From Litsea cubeba (lineage: Eukaryota; Streptophyta; Magnoliopsida; Laurales; Lauraceae): a stretch of 64,000 nt of DNA. Positions 52,477-62,382 of the stretch are shown here, piece by piece. The first letter of the stretch is position 1. The number at the start of each line of letters is the position of its first letter. Location: NCBI GenBank assembly GCA_012931725.1, contig CM022951.1, forward strand, positions 36,382,805 through 36,446,804, read 5' to 3'. A program made the position numbers and the translations under genes. Under the pieces are notes generated by a model. The model saw nothing but the letters and a program-made list of their open reading frames with translations, was not told the origin of the DNA and ran no database searches.

Positions 52477-55032
52477 TGATGGACCGCGCCCCGAATGCTC
52501 GAGTTCCTACCGAGGTCGGCGGACGTGGGAGTTCGTTTGGTTCCGACCCTTTCGTAACTGGGGGGCAAGGGGCGTGCATCAACATTTTTTTTTGTGGGTG
52601 TGCCAGATTTTCTATTTTTACTTGGAATTGCAAGTGGTGATCCGGAGATCAACCTTCGCAAGTAAAAAGGAAATCAACTTCTTTCAAGTTTTCCATTGCA
52701 CATATATTTAAGAAAAGAGACATTTTCTTGATTTGCCGTGAAAGGCGATTTTTTTTGGCGTTTATAGCCGATTTTTGGCGTTTATAGCCGATTTTGGCGT
52801 TTATAGCCGATTTACAATCCTTATCAACAATGAAAGACAAGAATTGTGATTTTTGTCTCTTTTAAAAAAATACAAACTACAATGAAAAGCAAGAAAAGGA
52901 GGATCTAACTTCTCAGGAGATTGTGGGGGACCCGTTTAGATTGACGGTCTCAAGCCATACGTGGGCTTCGCCATCATCCATGCAGATGAGAACAGAGGAT
53001 GCTATTGATTCGCTTGGCTTGGCTATAACCTCAGGTTTTTAGAAGACAAAGACCAAAAGAAGGTCCTATATCCAATAAAAAGCTGAGTAGACGGGCTGAA
53101 AAGCCACATCTAAGCCATTGGAGGCAGGAGGAGAAGGCAAGGACCTTGGGGGGGGGGGGGGTACCCCCCAAGGGACTTTTGTCACCTTGTTGCGGTGGCC
53201 AGTGTAGAACTTCCGCAGAGTTTTCTCTCTTTTTCCTTTCTCTGGATTTCTGTCTGTGTGTTTGTGCATTTTTTCTCTGATGTTTCTGATGTCTTTTCTT
53301 CTTGGAGAGCTCTCCCATTTATAGGCTTTTAGGTAGCCATTTAGGAGGGTTTATGAGCCTTGATTGTCATAAAGCTGCATAATGGGAGGAGTTACAAAAT
53401 TGAATTGTTTATTTTGTAACTCCTTTTTCTTGGCTTCTGATTGGCCGGAGGAGATTGAGGGCATTTAATCGCCTTTAATCGCCATGATGGGAGGAGTTTC
53501 ATGGGTTAAATGCCATGAATCTCTTGACTTGTAACTCCCGAATGCTTGCTTCTGATTGGGCCGTCCAAAGAAATGGATTAATGACTGTAATAAAGCTAGT
53601 CAATTAATCGCATTAAGTGGTCGCCGAGCAGCTGAAGAGTCGCGGGCCGTGCCACGTCTTTTGGGATTCTTCTGTCGATGATCATCGATGGATCTTCATG
53701 TAGATCGACATCAGATGATCTTGTAATTTCAGGTGTTTGTTGCCAACAGCGGGTCGGTGCCATCTGTCCTGTCGATTTCTCGATCGGTCGGGTAGAAAGC
53801 ACACTTTTTTTGGTTGACCGGGTGGCGATCAATATTGTTTTCGATACTCTTGATGATTGACCCGTGTTTTGGACGGATGTCAGAGGACTTGGTGTCTCAA
53901 AAGCATGAATTTTGGAAAGTACCAGAGGCTGGGCTCTTCGAATCGCGAAAAAACGGCGAAAACCGGGGTTTCCGGGGCCTTCCCGGCGACCCCGGGTTCT
54001 GCGACCCTGGGGGGGTTTTCCCCCTTTCGTGTCCCGTTTTGTGTCCGTTTTTGCTGTTTTTCGATTCTTTTTTCATCTGTACTTTTCCTTGACATTTTGA
54101 CCATTTATTGGCCTAATTTCTTTGTAGGAAACCTGATGAGAATCCTTGCATTTTATTTTGCAAAGCTTCCAATTTCCTGAGAAAGCCGAAGACTTTGTCG
54201 CGCAGAGCTGCCGATTTTCCGTCAGAAGCTGAAATTAGGTCAAACGATGTCGGAATGACCTGAAATTTGGTGTGAAGCCTCCTGAGCAATAAATAAGACC
54301 AACCAAAGGCTTTTGTTTGAGTTTTGAAGCCGTTTGGGGTCCTATCACCTGTAGACTTGCTTTTTGTCGCGATGAAGATGTCGCGGTTTGATGTGCGGTC
54401 AACCGATGTCCGATTGACTTGAAATTTGACAGGGAACCTATTGGAGTCATTTTAAGATGATCCATAGGCTCTGTCTTGGAAACCATGGTCCCAGAGAGCT
54501 TTGCCGCCGAGAAGCCTGATTTGGCTTCCGAGCGTCAAACTATGGTCAAATGTTGTGGAAATGACCTGAAATTTGACGTGTAGCCCTTTATAAGCATTTT
54601 GAAGCCGTCCATGTGCTCTCTCTGATGAGTAATGGCCTCGGTGGTTCTCACCGTCGAGAGGCTTGATTTAGCTGTTCGAGGGTTGATGTAGGGTCAAACG
54701 TTGTCGGTTTGACTCGGAACTTGACGTGGAGCCTTTTGGAAGTATTTTGAGACTATCCATCGGCCCTGATCGAAGATTTGGTGTCTCCGATGCTTTTGTC
54801 GTCGAGAGCTCCTTTTCGGCTGTCTGAGAAGCGAAGTTAGGCCAAATGATTTTGAAATGGCCCGAAACTTCTTGTGTACTCCTCTTTTGGCTGTCTGGAA
54901 GAATCTTGCAGTTTTTGTCTGATTCTGACAAGATTTGATTTTTGGAAGCAGCATTGCCTATTTATGGCAGGTTGCGACTTCATGTAGCTCTTTGGATCTT
55001 GAAGAGGCAAAGTGACATTTTTGGTGTCAACA
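52477..55032 (-). repeat. Tat-B 5' LTR
   Basis: 2,556 bp, partner of 28256-30867. The TATA box is altered here (TATAAATGG at 53315-53323), which may weaken the promoter that would make the element RNA. It lacks the 47-bp G/C palindrome block of the other LTR near 53998. Confidence 0.93.
53315..53323 (-). promoter_or_regulatory. Variant TATA box in Tat-B 5' LTR
   Basis: TATAAATGG where the other four LTR copies read TATAAATAG. It is a single base change at the eighth position, outside the core. Confidence 0.6.
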
Positions 55033-55037
55033 AGGCT
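55033..55037. repeat. Target-site duplication of Tat-B, right copy (AGGCT)
   Basis: Exact match to 28251-28255. It is the point where Gypsy-C gag resumes with ATCAAAAGAGC. Confidence 0.93.
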
Positions 55038-55328
55038 ATCAAAAGAGCTTACAGACTCGAAGGTATAAATAATCAAATCATCAAGGATAATCAGAGGAAG
55101 AGACAGCAATACCAAGGGCAGAAATCCTACCAAGGCAAGAGACAGAGGAAGCAGCAGAATACTCCAACTCAAGGTTGGTGTGAGCATTGTGGCAAGAACC
55201 ACCCTTCTCAGCAGTGCTATAGAGTTACTGGTGCATGTTTTAAGTGTGGCGGCACAGATCACCAAATGAAAGATTGTCCAAATAACAAAAATCAAGGCAA
55301 CAGGGCACCTCAGCAGCCACCCAGATAG
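55038..55328 (+). pseudogene. Gypsy-C gag, second part with zinc knuckles
   Basis: Continues the frame of 28030-28255 (KRAYRLEG). A Lys/Gln-rich basic stretch is followed by CEHCGKNHPSQQC and a standard CCHC knuckle CFKCGGTDHQMKDC, both binding zinc and RNA in Gag. The frame stops at 55326-55328 shortly before the protease, which starts in another frame. Confidence 0.85.
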
Positions 55329-55738
55329 GCACCTCAGCAGAACCAGTAGGAGATGTTGTGGAAGGTAAACTCTTAATTTGTGAAGTAGAAGCTAAAGTGT
55401 TGTTTGATCCGAGATCTACCCACTCTTTCATATCCCCTATGTTTGCTAAACTGATTAGTGTGCTTGCTAGAGAGTTAGAATTTATTTTGACTGTTACAAC
55501 TCCGGTAGGGAAACAAGTTGTGTGTAATATATTTTTCCCTAGTTGCTCAGTGAAGATAGGAGATGTCATATTCCCTACAGACCTTATTATCTTAGTTATG
55601 CATGACTTCGATGTCATTTTAGGCATGGATTGGTTAGCGGGACATCATGCCTACATGGATTGCTATAGCAAGACCATTGCTTTTAGCTTGGATGTCCGGA
55701 GTGAAATTTCAGGGAGAGAAAAGGGTTTCTCCGGCTAA
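55329..55738 (+). pseudogene. Gypsy-C aspartic protease
   Basis: The active-site strand reads VLFDPRSTHSFIS where DSGATHSFIS is usual: the catalytic Asp is kept but the next two residues (S/T and G) are replaced by P and R. The end of the domain is normal (HDFDVILGMDWLAGHHAYMDC). The frame stops at 55736-55738; the coding sense moves to a different frame near 55700. Confidence 0.82.
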
Positions 55739-56690
55739 GTTTATTTCAGCTCTTTCTGCAGCTAAGTTGTTGAGAACAGGATGCAAAGGATTCATTGCAT
55801 TTATCACCAAGGATGAACAGTTCCAAGGGGTGGAGAACATCCCTGTAGTGTGCGAATTTCTCAATGTTTTTTCGGAAGAAATTTTAGGTTTACCACCTGT
55901 CAGAGAGGTTGAATTCACAATAGAATTGATGCCAGGGACTGCTCCGATCTCTATTGCTCCATACAGGATGGCTCCAGCAGAGTTAGGAGAATTGAAATTA
56001 CAGTTACAAGAGTTACTAGACAAAGGCTTTGTTAGGCCAAGGATTTCACCATGGGGAGCCCTAGTACTATTTGTCAAGAAGAAGGATGGAAGCTTGGGGA
56101 TGTGTATAGACTACAGAAAATTGAACCAAGTGACCATCAAGAACAAATATCCTTTACTAAGGATAGACGAGTTTTTTGACCAGTTGCAAGGAGTAGAATT
56201 CTTCTCAAAGATATATTTGAGGTCCAGATATCATTAGTTGAGAGTTAGAGAATCAGACATCCCAAAAACAACTTTTCGAACTAGATACGGGCACTATGAA
56301 TTTTTGGTGATGCCCTTTGGACTGATGAATGCACCAGCGGTATTTATGGCCCTTATGAACAAGATCTTCGCACCCTATCTAGATAGTTCACAGTCATCTT
56401 TATTGATGACATATTAGTGTATTCCAAGTCAAGAGAAGACCATGAGCAGCACTTGAGGACTTCATTGCAGTTGTTGAGAGATAATCAATTGTATGCGAAG
56501 CTTGGGAAATGCGAGTTTTGGCTAGAGCAAGTCACCTTTCTGGTTCATGTCATCTCTAGAGAAGGACAAGTAGTTGATCCAGCAAAGATAGAAGCGGTCA
56601 TCAATTGGGAGAAGCTGAAGAATGTGACAGAGATTAGGAGTTTTCTGGGTTTAGCGGGATACTATAGGAGATTTGTATAAGGAATTTCAT
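55739..56690 (+). pseudogene. Gypsy-C reverse transcriptase
   Basis: Motifs: VVCEFLNVFSEEILGLPP (domain start), VKKKDGSLGMCIDYRKLN, then FSKIYLRSRYH where KIDLRSGYHQ is standard, so the first catalytic Asp has become Tyr. A stop follows at 56235-56237, then PFGLMNAPAVFMALMN, a shift near 56390, and FIDDILVYSKS with the Asp pair kept. A further stop lies near 56678 after FLGLAGYYRRFV. Inactive for several independent reasons. Confidence 0.87.
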
Positions 56691-57202
56691 CCATTGCAGC
56701 ACCTTTGACCAAGTTGACCCGAAAGAATGTGTCGCTCGTATGGTCAGAGAAATGTGAAGCTAGTTTTGAGGAATTGAAGAAAAGGTTAACTTCAGCACCT
56801 ATCCTCACCTTACCTTCGGGGAGTGGCGGTTTTGTTATCTATACTGATGCTTCAGGTGTAGGACTTGGATGTGTTTTGATGCAAAATGGGAATGTTATAG
56901 CATATGGCTCGAGGCAATTGAAAGAACACGAAAAGAAATATGCAACACACGATTTGGAATTGGCAGCAATAGTATTCGCGTTAAAGATGTGGAGACACTA
57001 TTTATACGGATACAAATTTGAAGTTCATTCGAATCACCGTAGTCTCCAATATTTGTTCTCCCAGAAAGAATTAAACATGAGACAAAGAAGATGGATGGAG
57101 TACATCAAAGACTATGATTTCCCAATCATCTATCATCCAGGGAAGGTTAACGTAGTGGCTGATGCATTGAGTAAAAAATCAGTTTGCTTGGCCAGTTTGT
57201 AA
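56691..57202 (+). pseudogene. Gypsy-C RNase H
   Basis: Open from 56705 to 57202. FVIYTDASGVGLGCVLMQ (catalytic Asp), KYATHDLELAAIVFALKMWRHYL (Glu), and the normally catalytic DH.SL motif as HSNHRSLQYLF, where Asn replaces the Asp. The end YHPGKVNVVADALSKK is typical of Ty3/Gypsy. A stop at 57200-57202 divides it from integrase. Confidence 0.87.
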
Positions 57203-57579
57203 GGGTTTTATAACTTTCAGCAATTCGAAGAGTTGAGGGTGGATTTCCAACCCTTGAAGGAAGGAGTTATGTGGGCAAATATGATAGTGTCTGAGCCCGT
57301 CTTCATTCAGAAAATCAAGGACAGTCAGATGCAAGATCTGGACTTGGCTAAAATTGTGGAGCACATCTCAGAACGCCCAGATTTCCAAATCATGGATGGA
57401 GTTTTGTACTTCCATGGCAGGCTTTGTGTTCCAAAGATAGATAATTTGAAGAATGATATTATGGTAGAAGCTCACAATACAAGGTATTCTGTACACCCGG
57501 GGAGCACGAAGATGTACCAAAATTTGGATAATCATTTTTGGTGGAACAATATGAAGAGAGAGATAGCAGCCTTCGTATC
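57203..57579 (+). pseudogene. Gypsy-C integrase N-terminus, cut by Tat-D
   Basis: From 57233 the frame holds the pre-integrase zinc-binding region: FHGRLCVP, then EAHNTRYSVHPGSTKMYQNL and HFWWNNMKREIAAFV. It has the two His of the HHCC finger; the Cys pair would follow but the sequence passes into the Tat-D LTR at 57580. The HPGSTKMY wording is typical of plant chromoviruses. Confidence 0.85.
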
Positions 57580-59783
57580 TGATGGACTGCGCTCCTGCTT
57601 GGTCCTACCGAGGTCGGCGGACGTGGGAGTCCGTTGTGCCGACCCTTTCGTAACCGGGGGGCAAGGGTGTGCATCAACATTTTTTTTGTGTGGGTGTGCC
57701 AGATTTTCTATTTTACTTGGAATTACAAGTGGTGATCCGGAGATCAACCTTCGCAAGTAAAAAGAAAATCAACTTCTTTCAAGTTTTCCATTACACATAT
57801 ATTTAAGAAAAGAGACATTTTCTTGATTTGCTGTGAAAGGCGATTTTTTTTGGCATTTATGGCCGATTTTGGCATTTATAGCCGATTTTTGGCGTTTATA
57901 GCCGATTTACAATTCTTATCAATAATGAAAGACAAGAGTTGTGATTTTTGTCTCTTTAAAAAAAATACAAACTATAATGAAAAGCAAGAAAATGAGGATC
58001 TAACTTCTCAGGAGATTGTGGGGGACTCATTCAGATTGACGATCGCAAGCCATATGTGGACTTCGCCATCATCCATGCAAATGAGAACAGAGGATGCTAT
58101 TGATTCGCTTGGCTTGGCTATAACCTCAGGTTTTTAGAGGACAAAGACCAAGAGGAGGTCCTATGTCCAATAAAAAGCCAAGTAGACGGGCTGAAAAGCC
58201 ATGTCTAAGCCATTGGAGGCTGAAGGAGAAGGCAAGGATCATGGGGGGGTACCACCCAATGGACTTTTGTCACCTTGTAGCGGTGGTCGATGTAGGATTT
58301 CCGCAAAGTTTTCTCTCTTAGATTTCTGATGCCTTTTTCTGTCTGAGTTTTCGGATTTTCTGCAGTCTGTTGTCTGTGTGTTTGTGATTTTTTTCTTCTT
58401 GGAGAGCTCTCCTATTTATAGGCTTTTAGGTAGCCATTTAGGAGGGTTTATGAGCCTTAATTGTCATAAAGCTACATAAAGGGAGGATTTACAAGATTGA
58501 ATTCTTTATTTTGTAACTCCTTTTTCTTGGCTTCTGATTGGCCGGAGGAGATTGAGGGCATTTAATCGCCTTTAATCGCCATGATGGGAGGAGTTTCATG
58601 GGTTAAATGCCATGAATCTCTTGACTTGTAACTCCCGGATGCTTGCTTCTGATTGGTCCGTCCAAAGAAATGGATTAATGACTGTAATAAAGCTAGTCAA
58701 TTAATCGCATTAAGTGGTCGCCGAGCAGTTGAAGAGTCGTGGGCCGTGCCGCGTCTTTTGGGATTCTTCTGACGATGATCATCGATGGATCTTCATGTAG
58801 ATCGACATCGGATGACCATGTAACTTCAAGTGTTGGTTGCCAACAGCGGGTCGGTGCCATCTGTCCTGTCGATTTCTCGATCGGTCGGGTAGAAAGCACA
58901 CTTTTTTTGGTTGACCTGTTGGCGATAGATGTTGATTTCGATACTCTTGATGATTAACCCGTGTTTTTTACGGATGTCAGAGGATTTAGTGTCTCAAAAG
59001 TATGAATTTTGGAAAATACCAGAGGCCAGACGCATCGAATCGTGAAAAAACGGTGAAAAACGGGGTTTCCGGGGCCCACCGGGCGATCCCGGGCCCCAGG
59101 GTCGCAAGGGCCTGCGACCCTGGGGGGTTTTTCCCCCTTTTGTCCCGTTTTGTGTCCGTTTTTACTGTTTTTCGATTCTTTTTTCTTCTGTATTTTTCCT
59201 TGACATTTTTTATCATTTATTGGCCTAATTTCCCTGTAGAAAATCTGATGAGAATCCTTGCATTTTATTTTGCAAAGTTTCCAATTTTCCTTGAAAGCCG
59301 AAGACTTTGTTGCGCAGAGCTGCCGATTTTCCGTCAGAAGCTGAAACTGGGCCAACGATGTCGGAATGACCTGAAATTTGAGCTGAAGTATCTTGAGCAA
59401 TAAATAAGACCAACCATAGGCTTTTGTTTGAGTTTTGAAGCCGTTTGGGGTCCTATCACCAGTAGACTTGCTTTTGTCGCGATGAAGATGTCGCGGTTTG
59501 ATGTGCGGTCAACCGATGTCCGATTGACTTGAAATTTGACAGGGAACCTATTGGAGTCATTTTAAGATGATCCATAGGCTCTGTCTTGGACACCATGGTA
59601 CCGGGGAGCTTCGCTGCCGAGAGGCCTGATTTGGCTTCCGAGCGTCAAACTATGGTCAAATGTTGTCGAAATGACCTGAAATTTGACGTGTAGCCCTTTG
59701 TAAGAATCTTGGAGCCGTCCATGTGCTCTATCTGATGAGTGATGGCCTCGGTGGTTTTCGCCGCCGAGAGGCTTGATTTAGCT
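57580..59783 (-). repeat. Tat-D 3' LTR, truncated
   Basis: Aligns with other LTR copies from TGATGG to TTGATTTAGC, then jumps into internal sequence (TTTTGGGAAAGAATC, as at 7170 in Tat-A). About 0.36 kb of LTR and 0.97 kb of internal DNA (Tat-A 5846-7170), including the polypurine tract, are gone. The TATAGCC array (57849-57908) and the TATA box (58412-58420) remain. Confidence 0.88.
58412..58420 (-). promoter_or_regulatory. TATA box in Tat-D LTR
   Basis: TATAAATAG in the conserved GAGAGCTCTCC context on the - strand. Confidence 0.7.
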
Positions 59784-59879
59784 TTTGGGAAAGAATCTTT
59801 CTAATATCTTTCTTTTGGTAATGTTACTAATTAGTAACACTTACCTCTTTCTTCTTTCCTTCTTTGGTTTGCTTTCTTC

Positions 59880-59886
59880 TATAAAA
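59880..59886 (+). promoter_or_regulatory. TATA box of the antisense gene (Tat-D)
   Basis: CTATAAAAGC, 129 bp from the ATG at 60009. It is kept although the DNA just upstream (from 59783) was deleted. Confidence 0.75.
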
Positions 59887-60008
59887 GCAAGGAGGAGGTT
59901 GGATCTCTTGCTCTTATTACTTTCTTTTGCAACAATCCCAAGAGGGCCTCAAGACCAAGAGTTCTTCTTCTTCAAGATCTTCAAAACTTTTCTTCTTCTT
60001 CTCCATCA

Positions 60009-61200
60009 ATGGCTTCAAGTAAGTTCCCTTTTTCAAGAAAACTCCATTGTAGAAAAAAAAGTCCTTTCTCTTTTTTTTTTGTTTCTTTCTTTTCTTTTCT
60101 TCTTTCTTTTTTTTTCTTTTGCACGTGTTTGCTTCTTTTTTTTTCACACGTTTTTTTTTTTGCTTTCTCTCTTTTTTTTTGCACTTTTTTTGCTTTTTAT
60201 GGGCCGTACGGACAGATCCGTACGGCCACGTGGCCTGTGGGCCAGCCCCTTTTTTTTTCTTTTTCTTTTTATTTTTTTTTTGTTTTCTTTCCCTCTCTTT
60301 TTTTTGAGAAAGTTTCTTTTCTTTCTTTTTTTTTTGTTTTCTTTCTCCTTTTTCTTTTTTTTTTTTGTTTTAGAAAGTTTCTTTTCTTTCCTTTTTTTGT
60401 TTTCTTTCTCCCTTTTCTTTTTTTGAGAAAGTTTCTTTTTTTTTTGCTCATCATTGATAATGCATTTTTTTACCAAGATGTTCATGCATGTATATTTTTG
60501 TAAATTGAATTGTAGCATGATGTGATAGCATACCTGAAAGTTTTTGCAAATTTGGGAATTTGGAGCTCGCAGCGATGTTGAGCCCTTCCTGATTTGGTGG
60601 AGACTTTGAGGTTTCGAAAGTTTGGAGTTTCGGAGCTCACAACAATGTTGAGCCCATCTTCAAGCTTTCTATTTCTTTTGGGATAATTCCTTTTCTTCAG
60701 AATTGCCCCGTCATCATGTCAAAATTTCGCCATATTTTTTTAGCGAGATTCTGTCATTTTGATGTTTGATCTTTTTCCTTTCCATCCTTTACAGGTGGTT
60801 CCTCTAGAACGAACAAGGGTAAAGAGCCTGCTACAAGCATACCTCGTCGATCTGCTATATCTTCTAATCCGGCCGTTCAACAGGCCTTTAAGAAGGTCCA
60901 GTATGTTGAGAGAAATCTTGAAGAATGCGACTCCCTCAACAGAGATGAGATGAGGCAGCGACTAATCACTCTCAAGGGAGAGGAATTCTATAAGATCATG
61001 GTATGCAGTCGTCCATGGGTGATGGAAGATCAGAGGGTTTTGACCAAGCCTACCTTCTTCTTTGGTGATGCAGTCCCTGATGACATGACATACCAGAGGA
61101 GATGTTTTCAGTTCTCTTTCACAGCAGATGGTGAGAAGAAGACTGTTGCTACCCGGTCGACGTTTGATCACACCGTCTCGATCATGAGCCTGTTGGAATT
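60009..61200 (+). pseudogene. Antisense PMD-like gene of Tat-D, 5' part, cut by Copia-E
   Basis: Exon 1 60009-60018 (ATGGCTTCAA, donor GTAAGT) and exon 2 from 60795 (acceptor TTTACAG) to 61200. Spliced, the frame is open through the region that carries a stop in Tat-A, giving independent support for the exon 1-2 junction. It ends at ATGAGCC, where Copia-E begins. The residues match Tat-B (KPTFFFGDAVPDDMTYQRR). If Copia-E is removed, the frame may continue to the right of the window. Confidence 0.82.
60060..60455 (+). repeat. Pyrimidine tract in intron 1 (Tat-D)
   Basis: T/C runs and GAGAAAGTTTCTTTTCTTT units as in Tat-B; two CCGTACGG palindromes (60204-60211, 60218-60225). Confidence 0.75.
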
Positions 61201-61384
61201 TGAGATGACTTGAGAAGTCTTTTGATGAATTGAAGAAGATAGTATCTCAAGTATTGATATGAGTTGGAATTATTGTCAACACATTGTCACAAGCATGATG
61301 ATAGTAGGCTAGTGTTGATAAAGCTGAAAAGAAGAATCAGAATTGAAACTGTCAGGAATTCAGATTTCCTGAAACAGAGTGGTC

Positions 61385-61567
61385 GGTCGACCGGGCACCC
61401 CATGCGGTCGACCGAGCAAAGAGAAACCTGCAGAAACAGATTCAGGCACCTCTCAGTTATTTTCGTGACACAGTGTGTCTTCGGTCGACCGGGACCCCAG
61501 GATGTCGACCGAGCGAGATAATTGACTGATTCCAGACAGTGTATGATGTCGACCGAGCAAGGCAGGA
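61385..61567. repeat. GGTCGACC and TGTCGACC palindrome cluster
   Basis: Perfect GGTCGACC at 61385-61392, 61406-61413 and 61483-61490, and three TGTCGACCGAG variants (about 61503, 61551, 61568). Two copies follow the words CTTCGGTCGACC, also found in Copia-F (35600-35610). Confidence 0.85.
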
Positions 61568-61705
61568 TGTCGACCGAGCACGGGATCAGAGTTGCGCAGA
61601 AACAGAAGTCTTGCACGAAAATTCAGCACTCTTATCTAATTTGTTTGGGACTCTTTCTAAACGAATTGTAGACTGTTTTGAATACAATTAAGGGTTACTA
61701 TAACC

Positions 61706-61715
61706 TATATAAAGG
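61706..61715 (+). promoter_or_regulatory. TATA box of Copia-E LTR
   Basis: TATATAAAGG, 140-320 bp downstream of the palindrome cluster and followed by GA-rich leader sequence. Confidence 0.72.
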
Positions 61716-62318
61716 CATGTATGGGTCGTTCTAAAGATACACCAGAGAGAGAAAGAAGAGAAGAGAAAAGAGAGAGAGTTTTGGAGAGAAGAAGAGTGCT
61801 GGTGCTGTGTGCTGTTGTGCTGCATCTTTCTACAGCAAGTGTGGACGAGGATGTGCTCTTGAAGATGGTATTTCGTCCATAAGATAAGTGTCTCTCTGTT
61901 TATGCTTTATTTTCAATTTGTAAGGGATTGAGAGAGAGAGAATTGTAGAGGGGAAGGGCTGTAGACAGAGTTTATCTCTTATTCTGTTTTTACATCAAGT
62001 TGGTGCTTGGTGTCTGGGGTTTGGTGATCCTATCTGTTGGTGCAGATAAATTGTAAAGGGAGTCGGTGCTTCCTAGATAGTTGGTGCTATCTGAAACTAA
62101 GGGTTGGTGCTCTTTGTCGTTGGTGCGACTAAATAAGATTCAGATCTGTCCCGGATTGGTGTTCGGACAGTCTTTGAACCGTGGATGTAGCCTTTCGGTG
62201 AACCACGTTAAATCTGGTGTCATTGTGTGGTTTGACTTGTTTTGTTGTTGAATTGGACCTGTTTTTAGAAATCACTGATTCACCCCCCCCCCTCTCAGTG
62301 ATCGCGATATCCAACAAT

Positions 62319-62330
62319 TGGTATCAGAGC
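62319..62330 (+). promoter_or_regulatory. Primer-binding site of Copia-E (initiator-Met tRNA)
   Basis: TGGTATCAGAGC, two bases after the LTR end CCAACA. Confidence 0.93.
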
Positions 62331-62382
62331 GAGGCTCCCTTGATCAGTTTAATACGCTAAGGGTGATCTCTTGTCAAATCAC

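Larger units (their letters stand above)
28256..55032 (-). mobile_element. Tat-B: 26.8-kb Ty3/Gypsy Tat-lineage retrotransposon with intact antisense gene
   Basis: Complete LTR to LTR with AGGCT on both sides. Without the 3.4-kb Copia-F insertion it is about 23.4 kb. Element orientation is -: 5' LTR 52477-55032, leader, gag, protease, G-patch-like segment, RT, RNase H, second RNase H, integrase, spacer, 3' LTR 28256-30867. The antisense PMD gene (32021-40175, +) is uninterrupted after splicing. gag-pol has at least three frameshifts in pol and many more in gag. The second RNase H, large size and antisense gene together place it in the Tat (Ogre/Tat) lineage. Confidence 0.93.
61201..62316 (+). 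repeat. Copia-E 5' LTR
   Basis: 1,116 bp with inverted ends TGTTGGA/TATCCAACA. It contains GGTCGACC-type palindromes (61385-61567), a TATA box (61706-61715), a GA-rich stretch (61745-61800), several GTTGGTGCT repeats (61998-62125) and a run of ten C near the end (62283-62292). Confidence 0.9.
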
